From Romboutsia timonensis (GTDB lineage Bacteria; Bacillota; Clostridia; Peptostreptococcales; Peptostreptococcaceae), in assembly GCF_900106845.1 (NCBI RefSeq), contig NZ_LT629850.1, forward strand, positions 302,747 through 366,746: 64,000 nt of DNA, read 5' to 3'. The notes under the pieces are model-generated. The model saw only the letters and a program-made list of their open reading frames with translations, was not told the DNA's origin and ran no database searches. Numbering within the stretch: the stretch's first letter is position 1; each line of letters begins with the position of its first letter. A program made the translations under genes and the position numbers. This document shows, piece by piece, positions 9,153 to 18,678 of this stretch.

Positions 9153-9896
9153 ATGGACAGAGTTGCATTTAGTATATTTGGTATAGATGTTATGTGGTAT
9201 GGAATACTTATGGCATCAGGAATGATACTAGGAACAATTATAGCTTTAAAAGAAGCTAAGAGAGTTGGTATTAGTGAAGATAGTGTACTTGATTTAGCAA
9301 TAATAGCTATACCTATGGGACTTCTTGGTGCAAGATTATATTATGTTTTATTTAATTGGGGATATTATTCTCAAAATCCATCTCAGATACTTAATTTTAG
9401 AGGTGGAGGAATGGCAATACATGGAGCATTAATTGCTGGACTACTTACAGGATATATATTTACTAAAATTAAGAAAATTAACTTCTTAAAAATGGCAGAT
9501 ACTATTATGATAGGTATGCCTCTTGCGCAAGCTATAGGAAGATGGGGAAACTTTATAAACCAAGAAGCTCATGGAGGGCCAACTAATTTACCATGGGGAA
9601 TTATGGTAGATGGAGTAAAAGTGCATCCAACATTTTTATATGAATCAATATGGGATGCATTAATATTTGTATTCTTATGGATGTTTAGAAAGAAAAAGAA
9701 ATATGAAGGTCAAATTATAGTATACTATATAGGTCTTTATTCTTTAGGAAGATTTTTTATAGAAGGACTTAGAACTGATAGTTTAATGATAGGACCATTA
9801 AGAATGGCACAAGTTATAAGTTTAGTTGGTGTTATTGGTGCTATAATTGCACATATATATTTATCTAAAAAAGAAAATAATAAAACAAAAGAATAA
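9153..9896 (+). CDS. lgt: Prolipoprotein diacylglyceryl transferase
   Basis: Membrane enzyme that adds diacylglycerol from phosphatidylglycerol to the lipobox cysteine of prolipoproteins, the first step of lipoprotein maturation. 247 aa with about seven hydrophobic segments. The Lgt signature [14 protein letters not shown] is near residues 128-141, preceded by the conserved [15 protein letters not shown] and [18 protein letters not shown] are further family blocks. Start ATG with AGAGGTG. Possible clients in this window include the BMP-type lipoprotein at 62306, and lspA (57328) performs the next step. Confidence 0.96.
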   Translation: MDRVAFSIFGIDVMWYGILMASGMILGTIIALKEAKRVGISEDSVLDLAIIAIPMGLLGARLYYVLFNWGYYSQNPSQILNFRGGGMAIHGALIAGLLTGYIFTKIKKINFLKMADTIMIGMPLAQAIGRWGNFINQEAHGGPTNLPWGIMVDGVKVHPTFLYESIWDALIFVFLWMFRKKKKYEGQIIVYYIGLYSLGRFFIEGLRTDSLMIGPLRMAQVISLVGVIGAIIAHIYLSKKENNKTKE

Positions 9897-9915
9897 AAAC
9901 AAGGAGAGAATTAAA

Positions 9916-10851
9916 ATGGAATTTCATCACGTGTCCGTACTCTTAAATGAGTGCATAGAAAACTTAAATATAAAGCCTGACGGAGTATATGTAGACTGTA
10001 CTATGGGAGGAGCAGGACACTCTAAGGAGATAGTTAAAAGACTATCTGATAATGGATTATTTATAGGATTTGACCAAGATAAAAATGCTATAGCTACTGC
10101 GAAAGAAAGATTAAGTGAGTATAGCGATAGAGTTAGATTTGTTCACAGTAATTTTGAAAATATAAAGGAAGAACTAGCAAAAATAGGAGTTTATAAAATA
10201 GATGGAGTACTTGCTGACTTAGGTGTATCATCTCATCAATTAGATGAAGCTGATAGAGGATTTTCATATATGCAAGATGCTCCACTTGATATGAGAATGG
10301 ATGTAAGATGTGACTTTTCTGCATACGATGTTGTTAATACCTACAGTGAAGAAGAGTTAGCTAAAATAATAAAAGATTATGGAGAAGATAACTGGGCTAA
10401 ACGTATAGCCAAATTCATAGTAGATGAAAGACAAGAAAAACCAATAGAAACTACAGGAGAACTTGTAGAAGTTATAAAAAAAGCAATACCTAAAAAAGCA
10501 AGGATAGATGGTCCACATCCTGCAAAAAGAACTTTCCAAGCTATAAGAATAGAGGTTAACAATGAGCTTGGAGTCATAACAAAGATGATAGATGATGCTG
10601 TTTCTATAATGAATGAAGGAGGAAGAGTTTGTATAATAACTTTCCATTCATTAGAAGATAGAATAGTAAAAAACGAATTTAGAGACTTAGCATTAGACTG
10701 TGTATGTCCATCACATTTACCTATATGTCAATGTGATAAAGAATCACTAGTGAAGGTTATAACTAGAAAGCCTATACTTCCAAGTAAAGAAGAAATAGAG
10801 GAAAATCCAAGATCAAGAAGTGCTAAATTAAGAGTAGCAGAGAGAATATAA
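9916..10851 (+). CDS. rsmH: 16S rRNA (cytosine-1402-N4) methyltransferase
   Basis: SAM-dependent methyltransferase acting on C1402 of 16S rRNA (also called MraW). 311 aa from ATG 9916, selected because AAGGAGAG precedes it and the product begins [12 protein letters not shown] as in homologues; the open frame runs 23 codons further back into lgt. The SAM-binding motif [10 protein letters not shown] is at residues 27-36, and [21 protein letters not shown] and the cysteine-containing [12 protein letters not shown] are typical. It sits at the head of the dcw region, as in many Firmicutes, but is separated from ftsL by 370 bp with a hairpin. Confidence 0.96.
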   Translation: MEFHHVSVLLNECIENLNIKPDGVYVDCTMGGAGHSKEIVKRLSDNGLFIGFDQDKNAIATAKERLSEYSDRVRFVHSNFENIKEELAKIGVYKIDGVLADLGVSSHQLDEADRGFSYMQDAPLDMRMDVRCDFSAYDVVNTYSEEELAKIIKDYGEDNWAKRIAKFIVDERQEKPIETTGELVEVIKKAIPKKARIDGPHPAKRTFQAIRIEVNNELGVITKMIDDAVSIMNEGGRVCIITFHSLEDRIVKNEFRDLALDCVCPSHLPICQCDKESLVKVITRKPILPSKEEIEENPRSRSAKLRVAERI

Positions 10852-10864
10852 TTAAAATATAGTG

Positions 10865-10925
10865 ATATATTAAAGAGGGTTATGTAAAGTAATTGAATTA
10901 TTTTATATAACCTCTTTTAATATAT
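10865..10925 (+). terminator. Large hairpin after rsmH
   Basis: About 24-bp imperfect stem: 10865-10888 (beginning ATATATTAAAGAGGG) pairs with 10901-10925 (ending CCTCTTTTAATATAT) around a 12-base loop. There is no clean T-tract after it, so it may act as a processing or stability structure as well as a terminator. Confidence 0.6.
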
Positions 10926-10954
10926 AAAAATATATCATTTAAGGAATTAAGCAC

Positions 10955-11060
10955 TTTTTATACACTTTGATTTTGGTGAAGCCGACTTTAAGCAATGGAT
11001 GTGTCCGAAGCATATCGTATGTTTTATAAAATGTTTAACTTATATGTCGCTTAAGGTTAT
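10955..11060 (+). repeat. Diverged copy D of the dispersed repeat
   Basis: TTTAAGCAATGGATGTGTCCGAAG...CATATCG parallels TTGAGCAACGGATGTATCC...ATATCG of copy C (62035-62075). Alignment is partial and by eye. The rest of the 10926-11224 gap is AT-rich, with no gene or clear promoter that I can support. Confidence 0.45.
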
Positions 11061-11224
11061 GTAAATATTACACTAAAATCTAATATATAACATGAATTAA
11101 TATATAGTTTAAAATTTTTAGATATTGATAAGATATTCTGTGTTAATTTTTCTAAAACTTTTAAAAGGGACATCTAGCATTTATCACAAATATATAACTA
11201 ATTAGAGTATACAGAGGTGGATAA

Positions 11225-11590
11225 ATGAAAAAGAAGATTAAAACTGATAAAGTTAAAAACATAAATGAATATAAAAAAGAAAAGAAGAATAAATATAAAA
11301 AGAGAAAAAATAGAAAGATAAAAAAAGTAATATTAAGATTTGGATTAATCATAGTTTGTTTTTTAATAATTATTATTAATATATGTGGATACTCAGTTGT
11401 GGGTAATCTTAAATATGATATATATTACTTAAAAAAAGAGCTAAGACAGGAGGAAATAAGGTTAGATGAGTTAAAAGCGAAAGTAGATACAAATAGTTCT
11501 ATAAGAGAAATAGAAGAAAAAGCGAAAGAAGAGCTTAATATGGATTATCTTAAGAAAAACCAAATTAGATATATCGAAGTAGAGAATTAA
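11225..11590 (+). CDS. ftsL: FtsL-like septum formation protein
   Basis: 121 aa bitopic membrane protein. Residues 1-36 are extremely basic (Lys/Arg every second position), 38-56 are hydrophobic, then a coiled-coil region (YYLKKELRQEEIRLDELKAKV). It has the size and shape of FtsL/DivIC, which form the divisome scaffold with DivIB outside the membrane. Its position between rsmH and a class B penicillin-binding protein gene is the classical ftsL locus. Sequence identity in this family is low, so position and architecture carry the call. Start ATG with AGAGGTGG. Confidence 0.85.
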   Translation: MKKKIKTDKVKNINEYKKEKKNKYKKRKNRKIKKVILRFGLIIVCFLIIIINICGYSVVGNLKYDIYYLKKELRQEEIRLDELKAKVDTNSSIREIEEKAKEELNMDYLKKNQIRYIEVEN

Positions 11591-11606
11591 AAAAGGAGGG
11601 GGAAAC

Positions 11607-13586
11607 TTGAAAAAGATAAAACGAATGAGTAAGAAAAGATTAGTGCTTGTTCTTATACTAGCATGTGGTTTATTTTTTGCACTTACGTTTAGAACTGGAT
11701 ATCTTCAAATTATAAAAGGGGATTGGTTAAGTACTAAGGCTATTGATCAACAAACAAGGGAAATACCTATAGAACCTAAGAGAGGAACTATATATGATAG
11801 AAATATGAAAGAAATAGCTGTAAGTATTACAAAATATACAGTATGGTGTAAACCAGTAGAAGTAAAAGATAAAGAAGCTGCAGCAAAGCAAGTAGCTGAA
11901 ATATTAGGGAAAGAATATGACGACGTATACAAATCAATATCAAAAAAGAACATGGCATTAGTAAAAGTACAGAGATGGATAGATGATGAAAAAGCAAGTA
12001 AAATAAGAGAGGCTAAAATATCTGGAATATGGGTAGCTGAAGATAATCAGAGATATTATCCATATGGAAACTTTGCAGCGTATGTTTTAGGTCATACATC
12101 AGCAGATTCACAAGGTATAGCTGGAGTTGAGATGCAATATGATAAGCATTTAAAAGGAACAGCGGGAAAACTTATTGTAAGTACTGATGCATCAGGTAGA
12201 GAGATTCCACAAGGTTTAGAAAAATATTATGAGCCAGTACAAGGAAATGGTTTAATATTAACTATTGATGAGGTTATACAGCACTATACTGAAAAGGCGG
12301 TTCAGAAGGCATACGAATTAAATAATGCAAAAAGGGTAACAGTTGTAGCTATGGATCCTAAAACAGGTGATATATTATCTATGGCATCAAAGCCTGATTA
12401 TGATCCAAATGATTCTAGAACTCCGATATATCCATACTACCAAGAAGAATTAGATAAATATGATGAAAAAGATAAGATAAAAGGATATTATCAAATGTGG
12501 AGAAATCCAGCTGTAAGTGATACATATGAGCCAGGTTCTACATTCAAGTTGATAACATCTTCAGCAGGTATTGAAGAAGGTGTTGTTAAAGAAAGTGATA
12601 AATTTACTTGTACAGGAAGTTTAACTATAGGTGGAAGAAGAATCAAATGTTGGAGACACTACAGACCACATGGTGAACAAACATTTGCAGAAGGTGTACA
12701 AAACTCTTGTAACCCTGTATTTATGACTGTAGCAGAACGATTAGGTGTAGCTAAAATGTATGATTACATAGAGGCTTTTGGTTTTATGGAAAAAACAGGT
12801 ATAGACTTACCTGGAGAAGCTAAAGGTATAGTTTATAATGAAAAAAATGTGGGACCAGTTGAACTTGCAACAATGTCTTTTGGTCAATCTATATCAGTAA
12901 CACCAATGCAGCTTATAAGAGCAATTTCTACAATAGCAAATGATGGAAAAATGATGCAGCCAAGAGTAGTAAAAGGATATACTGATAATAAGGGTAATGT
13001 AATAGAAGAGATCGAACCTAAAATGATAAGACAGGTAGTTTCAGAAGATACAGCTGATAGAATGATGAAAATAGCAGAATCAGTTGTTAGTAAAGGTGGA
13101 GGTCATGCAGCATATATACCAGGATATAGAATAGGTGGAAAGACTGGTACTGCTCAAAAAGTTGTAGATGGTAGATATGCTCAAGGTAAATACATATGTT
13201 CATTTATGGGAATAGCACCAACAGATGATCCACAAATAGTAGTTCTTGCAATAGTAGATGAACCAACTGGTGTAAGTGCATTTGGTAGTACAACAGCAGG
13301 TCCTATAATTAAGGAAATTATGAGTGAGGTGTTACCGTATTTAGGTGTAGAACCAGTATACACTGAAGAAGAAAAGAAAGAACTACAAAAAAATCAAGTG
13401 GTAGTGCCAGATATAAGAAATTTAGCTATAGAAGATGCAGTTAAAATATTAGAAGAAAGTAATCTAAAAGCTAACTTGGATCCAGATATAGAAATTCCAG
13501 AAGGCTCAAAAGTAGTAGATATGTTCCCTAAACCAGGAGTTAAAGTAGATGAAAACTCAAGCATAATGCTCTATTTTAACAACTAA
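11607..13586 (+). CDS. spoVD: Class B penicillin-binding transpeptidase, SpoVD type
   Basis: 659 aa. N-terminal membrane anchor (~11-30), dimerisation domain, transpeptidase domain with the catalytic STFK at 311-314, SCN at 367-369 and KTGTAQ from 512, and a C-terminal PASTA domain (~600-659, VPDIRNLAIEDAVKILEESNL). The PASTA tail and the neighbouring spoVE favour the sporulation-specific SpoVD, which builds the spore cortex with SpoVE, over vegetative FtsI. The start is TTG at 11607 after AAGGAGGGGG, with 16 bp from ftsL. SpoVD and FtsI are close homologues, so an additional role in division cannot be excluded. Confidence 0.9.
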   Translation: MKKIKRMSKKRLVLVLILACGLFFALTFRTGYLQIIKGDWLSTKAIDQQTREIPIEPKRGTIYDRNMKEIAVSITKYTVWCKPVEVKDKEAAAKQVAEILGKEYDDVYKSISKKNMALVKVQRWIDDEKASKIREAKISGIWVAEDNQRYYPYGNFAAYVLGHTSADSQGIAGVEMQYDKHLKGTAGKLIVSTDASGREIPQGLEKYYEPVQGNGLILTIDEVIQHYTEKAVQKAYELNNAKRVTVVAMDPKTGDILSMASKPDYDPNDSRTPIYPYYQEELDKYDEKDKIKGYYQMWRNPAVSDTYEPGSTFKLITSSAGIEEGVVKESDKFTCTGSLTIGGRRIKCWRHYRPHGEQTFAEGVQNSCNPVFMTVAERLGVAKMYDYIEAFGFMEKTGIDLPGEAKGIVYNEKNVGPVELATMSFGQSISVTPMQLIRAISTIANDGKMMQPRVVKGYTDNKGNVIEEIEPKMIRQVVSEDTADRMMKIAESVVSKGGGHAAYIPGYRIGGKTGTAQKVVDGRYAQGKYICSFMGIAPTDDPQIVVLAIVDEPTGVSAFGSTTAGPIIKEIMSEVLPYLGVEPVYTEEEKKELQKNQVVVPDIRNLAIEDAVKILEESNLKANLDPDIEIPEGSKVVDMFPKPGVKVDENSSIMLYFNN

Positions 13587-13593
13587 AAGTAAC

Positions 13594-13718
13594 ATATAGT
13601 TAGAAATACCTTCAAAAATATATAAATATAGTATATAATTAATAGGTTGATATTTATAAGGGGGGCAATGTATATGGATTTATACATTGCCTTTTATTAA
13701 GAAAATATAGTTAGAAAT
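13594..13718 (+). repeat. 14-bp direct repeat flanking a promoter/terminator cassette
   Basis: ATATAGTTAGAAAT occurs at 13594-13607 and again at 13705-13718. Between them lie a possible promoter (TTCAAA 13611-13616, 17 bp, TATAAT 13634-13639) and the hairpin at 13664. The arrangement resembles a short insertion with a target duplication, but could be a simple local duplication. Confidence 0.5.
13664..13695 (+). terminator. Terminator/attenuator between spoVD and murF
   Basis: Perfect 11-bp stem GGCAATGTATA / TATACATTGCC (13664-13674 with 13681-13691), loop TGGATT, then CTTTTATT. A short ORF, MDLYIAFY, starts at 13674 within the stem, eight bases after a run of G that could be a ribosome binding site. 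Confidence 0.75.
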
Positions 13719-13740
13719 TAAAATATAAGGAGGATTGAGT

Positions 13741-15114
13741 ATGAATAGTCTAACGATATCAGAACTAGCAATTGCTACAAAAGGTAAATTAGTAATTGGA
13801 AATGAAAGTGACACTATAAATGACATAGTTATAGATAGTAGAAAAGCAAACAAAGATAATGTATTTGTTGCTGTAATAGGAGAAAACTTAGATGGTCACC
13901 AATTTATGCAATCAGCATATGAAAATGGATGTAAAACATTCATAAAAAATGCAAGTAGTAGCATAAAATTAAATAGTTCGGATATAAATTTAATAGAAGT
14001 AAAAGATACTCAAATAGCATTAGGTGATATTGCTAAATACTATAAAGAAAAGTTTGATATACCATATATAGGAGTAACAGGAAGTGTAGGAAAAACAACA
14101 ACAAGAGATATGATATACGCTACAGTTTCTTCAACATTTCATACACTAAAGAATCAAGGTAACTTAAATAATCATTTTGGAGTTCCTTTAACTTTATTTA
14201 ATTTAGATGACTCTTATGAGTGTGCAGTTATAGAAATGGGTATGTCGCACTTTAAAGAAATAGAATATTTAGCCAATATAGTAAATCCTAAAATAGGTGT
14301 TATATCTAATATCGGTTTATCGCATATTGAAAACTTAGGGTCTCAGGAAGGGATACTACAAGCTAAAATGGAAATAGCAACTAATTTTAATGAATCGAAT
14401 ACTTTGGTTGTTAATGGAGACGATAAATTTTTAGGAACTTTAAAGGGAAAAAATCTTGAGTATAAATTAAAAACATTTGGATTCAATAAAGATAATGATA
14501 TATACTGCGAAAGTTATGTGATGGGTGAGGAAGATTTAACTTTTGTTTGTTATATAGATAGTAAAAAAGAAGAAATATTCATACCTACAGTAGGAGAACA
14601 TAACATTTATAATGCAATGGCAGCTATATTAGTAGGAAGAGAATTAAACATATCTTTAGAAGATATAAAACGTGGATTAAGAAACTTTAAAGCAACTAAA
14701 ATGAGATTAGACATAATAAAAAATGATAAAATGACAATAATTAATGATGCATACAATGCAAGCCCTGACTCTATGGAAGCTGCTTTAAAAATACTTGGAA
14801 GATACAAAAATAGAAAAGTAGCTATACTTGGAGATATGTTTGAAATGGGTGAACATACTGAATATGGACATCGTCTAGTAGGAAAGTCTGCCGTAGATAA
14901 TACAGATGTAATAATAGCTATAGGAAAAGACTCAAAATTTATATCTGAAGAAGCTAAAGCTCTAGGATTTAATGAAAATAACATACATCATTTTAATACA
15001 AAAGAAGAGGCTATAGAAAAAATAGATGAACTTGTAAAAAAAGATGATGTAGTTTTAGTTAAGGCATCTAGAGGTATGGAATTAGAAAAAATAGTAGAAT
15101 ATCTTAATAAATAA
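13741..15114 (+). CDS. murF: UDP-N-acetylmuramoyl-tripeptide--D-alanyl-D-alanine ligase
   Basis: Cytoplasmic Mur ligase that adds D-Ala-D-Ala to the UDP-MurNAc-tripeptide with ATP. 457 aa. I use ATG 13741, spaced correctly from AAGGAGG, and not the TTG two codons upstream. The ATP-binding loop GVTGSVGKTTT is at 111-121, followed by the ligase blocks NLNNHFGVPLTLF and EMGMSHFKEIEYL, and the C-terminal DAYNASPDSMEAAL substrate loop. First gene after the spoVD terminator; mraY follows 41 bp downstream. Confidence 0.96.
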   Translation: MNSLTISELAIATKGKLVIGNESDTINDIVIDSRKANKDNVFVAVIGENLDGHQFMQSAYENGCKTFIKNASSSIKLNSSDINLIEVKDTQIALGDIAKYYKEKFDIPYIGVTGSVGKTTTRDMIYATVSSTFHTLKNQGNLNNHFGVPLTLFNLDDSYECAVIEMGMSHFKEIEYLANIVNPKIGVISNIGLSHIENLGSQEGILQAKMEIATNFNESNTLVVNGDDKFLGTLKGKNLEYKLKTFGFNKDNDIYCESYVMGEEDLTFVCYIDSKKEEIFIPTVGEHNIYNAMAAILVGRELNISLEDIKRGLRNFKATKMRLDIIKNDKMTIINDAYNASPDSMEAALKILGRYKNRKVAILGDMFEMGEHTEYGHRLVGKSAVDNTDVIIAIGKDSKFISEEAKALGFNENNIHHFNTKEEAIEKIDELVKKDDVVLVKASRGMELEKIVEYLNK

Positions 15115-15155
15115 TCATAAAAGAAATAGCCAACAAGGGAGAGGAGATATATATT

Positions 15156-16124
15156 ATGTTAGGAATAACAGAACTTACTTATACATCGTTGATTTCGTTT
15201 CTAATAGTAGTTATATTAGGTCCAATATTTATACCTATGTTAACTAAATTTAAATTTGGTCAAACAGTAAGAGATGATGGACCGAAAACACACTTAGCTA
15301 AAAATGGAACACCTACAATGGGTGGAATATTAATGATCGTAGCTATACTGATAACAGGACTTACTAGAAGTAAAGTAGGACCAGATATGGTTATAGGTCT
15401 TATATGTATATTTGGATTTGGATTAATAGGTTTTATAGATGACTTCATAATAATAAAAAAGAGAAGATCATTGGGACTAAAACCTTGGCAAAAAATCGTA
15501 ATGCAATTTGGATTAGCTTTATATGTAGCTAATTATCAATATACTGTATCTGCAAGTGCACCTCAGCTTATGGTACCATTTACAGATATAGCAATAAATT
15601 TAGGGCCATTATATGTTCCTATAATGATATTTGTAATAGTTGGAACAGTTAATGCTGTTAACTTAACAGATGGTTTAGATGGATTAGCATCAGGAATAAC
15701 ATTAATAGTATCTACATTCTTTATGTTACTTGCATCTTATTCAGGTGTTGCAAACACAGAAGTTGCTGTATTAGCAGCGGCTACTATTGGTGCTTGTTTA
15801 GGATTCTTAGGATTTAATGCATACCCTGCAAGGATATTTATGGGTGACACAGGTTCAATGGCTTTAGGTGGAGCAGTTGTTGCTTTTGCAATACTTACAA
15901 ACAGTGTACTTTTAATACCATTAGTTGGAGGTATATACTTTGCAGAAGCTATATCAGTTATACTTCAAGTAGCATCATTTAAATTAACAGGAAAAAGAAT
16001 ATTTAAAATGGCTCCTATACATCACCATTTTGAACAATGTGGATGGCCTGAGACTAAGGTAGTATTTACATTCTGGATAGTAACTATAGTGCTTGCTTGG
16101 ATAGGTATAATAGCAATATTTTAG
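15156..16124 (+). CDS. mraY: Phospho-N-acetylmuramoyl-pentapeptide transferase
   Basis: Integral membrane enzyme that transfers phospho-MurNAc-pentapeptide to undecaprenyl phosphate, giving lipid I. 322 aa with about ten membrane segments. Signature blocks seen are PTMGGI, FIDDFI (metal-binding Asp pair region), NAVNLTDGLDGLASG, and the C-terminal MAPIHHHFEQCGWPE histidine motif. GGGAGAGGAG precedes the ATG. It works between MurF and MurG, both encoded in this cluster. Confidence 0.97.
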   Translation: MLGITELTYTSLISFLIVVILGPIFIPMLTKFKFGQTVRDDGPKTHLAKNGTPTMGGILMIVAILITGLTRSKVGPDMVIGLICIFGFGLIGFIDDFIIIKKRRSLGLKPWQKIVMQFGLALYVANYQYTVSASAPQLMVPFTDIAINLGPLYVPIMIFVIVGTVNAVNLTDGLDGLASGITLIVSTFFMLLASYSGVANTEVAVLAAATIGACLGFLGFNAYPARIFMGDTGSMALGGAVVAFAILTNSVLLIPLVGGIYFAEAISVILQVASFKLTGKRIFKMAPIHHHFEQCGWPETKVVFTFWIVTIVLAWIGIIAIF

Positions 16125-16140
16125 TTCGGGGGTATAAACA

Positions 16141-17499
16141 ATGAATCTAAAAAATAAAAAAGTTTTATTAGTTGGTTTAGCAAAAACTGGTGTATCTACA
16201 ATTAAACATCTAAATAGATTAGGTGCAAAAGTGGTTGTAAATGATATAAAAGATAAAGATAAGTTAAAAGATATATTAGATGAACTTTCTGATTTAAACA
16301 ATGTAGAATATATATTAGGACATCACCCTGAAAATATAGATGATATAGATATGACAGTTGTATCTCCAGGAGTACCATTAGATTTACCTTTTATATTAAA
16401 GATAAAATCTAAAAATATAGAGATAATAGGAGAGGTAGAATTAGCGTATAGACTTTCTAAAAATCCAATATTTATTGGTATAACAGGAACTAACGGAAAA
16501 ACAACTACAACATCTTTAGTAGGAGAAATATTTAAAAAGGCTAATAGAGATACTTATATAGTTGGAAATATAGGAAATCCTGTAATAGATACAGTAGGTG
16601 TTGCTAATGAAAATTCTGTACTAGTTACAGAATTAAGTAGTTTTCAACTTGAAAGTATAGCTACTTTTAAGCCTCATGTAAGTGCAATACTAAACTTTAC
16701 AGAGGATCATTTAAATAGACATCATACTATGGAAGCTTATATGGAAGCAAAGGCTAGAATATTTGAAAATCAAGATAGCAAAGACTTCTGTGTATTAAAT
16801 TATGATGATGAAGATGTAAGATCTTTATCAGATAATGTAAAAGCTAAAAAAATATTCTTTTCTAGGAAAAAAAGTTTAGAGTGTGGAATATATTTAGATG
16901 AAGCTAAAAATATCATTGTGAATATAGATGAAAAAATTACACTTTTAAATAAAGATGAACTTAGTCTTCCTGGTGACCATAATCTAGAAAACTGTATGGC
17001 TGCAGCAGCAATAGCATATGTATCTAATATAGATATAGATACTATAAGAGAAGTATTAAAAACTTTTGCTGGAGTTGAGCATAGACAAGAGTTTGTAAGA
17101 AACTTAAAAGGAGTAATGTTTGTAAATGATTCAAAAGCTACAAATCCAGACTCAAGTATAAAAGCTGTTCAATCTTATAATAGGCCTATAGTATTAATAG
17201 CTGGTGGTATGGATAAACAAAGTAGTTTTGATGAATTTTTAGATGCAGCAAAAGAAAATGTATATGCATTAGTTTTACTAGGTGAAACAGCACAAAAGAT
17301 AAAAGAGTGTGCTCAAAATAAAGGATTTGATAACATAACTGTAGTAAAAGATATGAAAGAAGCAGTAAATGCTTCTTATCAAATTGCTAAAGATGGTGAT
17401 GTAGTTTTATTATCACCTGCATGCGCAAGTTGGGATATGTATAAAAGTTTTGAAGTAAGGGGTATTGACTTCAAAGATAATGTAAACAATTTAAAGTAA
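16141..17499 (+). CDS. murD: UDP-N-acetylmuramoylalanine--D-glutamate ligase
   Basis: ATP-dependent Mur ligase adding D-glutamate to UDP-MurNAc-L-Ala in the cytoplasm. 452 aa, normal length. N-terminal Rossmann-like UDP-binding domain, then the P-loop GITGTNGKTTTT (residues 113-124), NFTEDHLNRH, and the C-terminal domain with NDSKATNPDSSIKA and LLSPACASWDMYKSFEVRG, all diagnostic of MurD. Start ATG 16 bp after mraY with a GGGGG site. Confidence 0.97.
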   Translation: MNLKNKKVLLVGLAKTGVSTIKHLNRLGAKVVVNDIKDKDKLKDILDELSDLNNVEYILGHHPENIDDIDMTVVSPGVPLDLPFILKIKSKNIEIIGEVELAYRLSKNPIFIGITGTNGKTTTTSLVGEIFKKANRDTYIVGNIGNPVIDTVGVANENSVLVTELSSFQLESIATFKPHVSAILNFTEDHLNRHHTMEAYMEAKARIFENQDSKDFCVLNYDDEDVRSLSDNVKAKKIFFSRKKSLECGIYLDEAKNIIVNIDEKITLLNKDELSLPGDHNLENCMAAAAIAYVSNIDIDTIREVLKTFAGVEHRQEFVRNLKGVMFVNDSKATNPDSSIKAVQSYNRPIVLIAGGMDKQSSFDEFLDAAKENVYALVLLGETAQKIKECAQNKGFDNITVVKDMKEAVNASYQIAKDGDVVLLSPACASWDMYKSFEVRGIDFKDNVNNLK

Positions 17500-17533
17500 C
17501 CTCTTATCTAGGGAATGGAGGGAAAGCTTTATA

Positions 17534-18664
17534 ATGGCCAAAGAAGCTTTAAAAAAACAAATTGATAAGAGTACTAAAACAGAATTTGATAGTGTAATAT
17601 TTTATACAACTATGACTTTAGTATTTATAGGTATCATTATGGTGTTTAGTGCAAGTTTTGTTCAATCTGCTTTTAAACACAATGATTCTTATTACTTCTT
17701 AAAAAGAAATGCTATTTATGCTACTTTAGGATTTATATCTATGATTATAATATCTAATATAGATTATAGATTTTGGAAGAAAAATGCTAAAGCAATAGGA
17801 ATAGTATCAGTTATACTATTACTTTTGGTATTAACACCATTAGGTATAAAAGCAAATGGTGCAAGACGTTGGTTAGGATTTGGAGCATTTACTATACAAC
17901 CAGCAGAAATTGCAAAGTTTGCTACTATTATAATCACAGCAAAGTTTATAGAAAAAAGATATGATTACATGAAGTCTTTAACAAAAGGAGTTCTGCCTAT
18001 TCTTATAGTTCCTGGGTTATTCTTTGCTTTAATAATGCTTCAACCAAATATGTCTACAGCAGGAACTATAATATTAGTTACATTTGTTATGATATTTGTA
18101 GCAGGTCTTAATATGAAGTTTGTTATAGCTATGTTTGGAAGTGGGGTTGGTTTATTTTTACTTTTAGCCCTTACATCTGAGTATAGATTAAAACGTATAT
18201 TATCATTCTTAGATCCATTTCAAGATCCATTAGGTAATGGATACCAGGTTATACAAGGCCTTTATGCATTAGGCTCAGGAGGGTTATTTGGAATGGGTCT
18301 TGGAAAAAGTCAACAAAAATGGTTTTACATACCTGAGCCACAAAATGACTTTATATTTGCAATAATAGGTGAAGAATTAGGACTTATAGGATGTGCAGTA
18401 GTAATAATGTTATTTGTTATACTAGTATATAGGTGTGTAAGAATAGCGTTAAATTGCACTGATATATTTACATGTATGGTTGTAATAGGTATAGGTGCCC
18501 AAATAGGAATCCAAGCTGCATTAAATATAGCAGTAGCAACTTCATCAATGCCAGTTACCGGAGTGGCACTACCATTTATAAGCTATGGAGGAACCTCACT
18601 TATTATATTTATGAGTGCTGTTGGTATAGTATTAAACATTTCAAAACATGTCAAAATGAACTAA
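17534..18664 (+). CDS. spoVE: SEDS-family peptidoglycan polymerase SpoVE/FtsW
   Basis: 376 aa polytopic membrane protein of the shape, elongation, division and sporulation family, a glycosyltransferase polymerising lipid II with a partner class B PBP. Family blocks seen include NGARRWLGFGAFTIQPAEIAK, MLQPNMST (with the catalytic-region Asp replaced in a typical Firmicutes manner), GYQVIQGLYALGSGGLFGMGLGKS and PVTGVALPFISYGGTS. Its presumed partner is the spoVD product. In clostridial dcw clusters this position is occupied by spoVE; whether it also serves division is not visible from the sequence. Confidence 0.9.
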   Translation: MAKEALKKQIDKSTKTEFDSVIFYTTMTLVFIGIIMVFSASFVQSAFKHNDSYYFLKRNAIYATLGFISMIIISNIDYRFWKKNAKAIGIVSVILLLLVLTPLGIKANGARRWLGFGAFTIQPAEIAKFATIIITAKFIEKRYDYMKSLTKGVLPILIVPGLFFALIMLQPNMSTAGTIILVTFVMIFVAGLNMKFVIAMFGSGVGLFLLLALTSEYRLKRILSFLDPFQDPLGNGYQVIQGLYALGSGGLFGMGLGKSQQKWFYIPEPQNDFIFAIIGEELGLIGCAVVIMLFVILVYRCVRIALNCTDIFTCMVVIGIGAQIGIQAALNIAVATSSMPVTGVALPFISYGGTSLIIFMSAVGIVLNISKHVKMN

Positions 18665-18678
18665 CAGGAGATGATTAA

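Noticed and set aside
10357-10647. Antisense ORFs within rsmH
   Set aside because: They mirror a strongly conserved gene, have no start signals and show low-complexity composition.
18472-18678. Overlapping +1 frame at the end of spoVE
   Set aside because: No homology-like features and no ribosome binding site. It is a by-product of spoVE codons.
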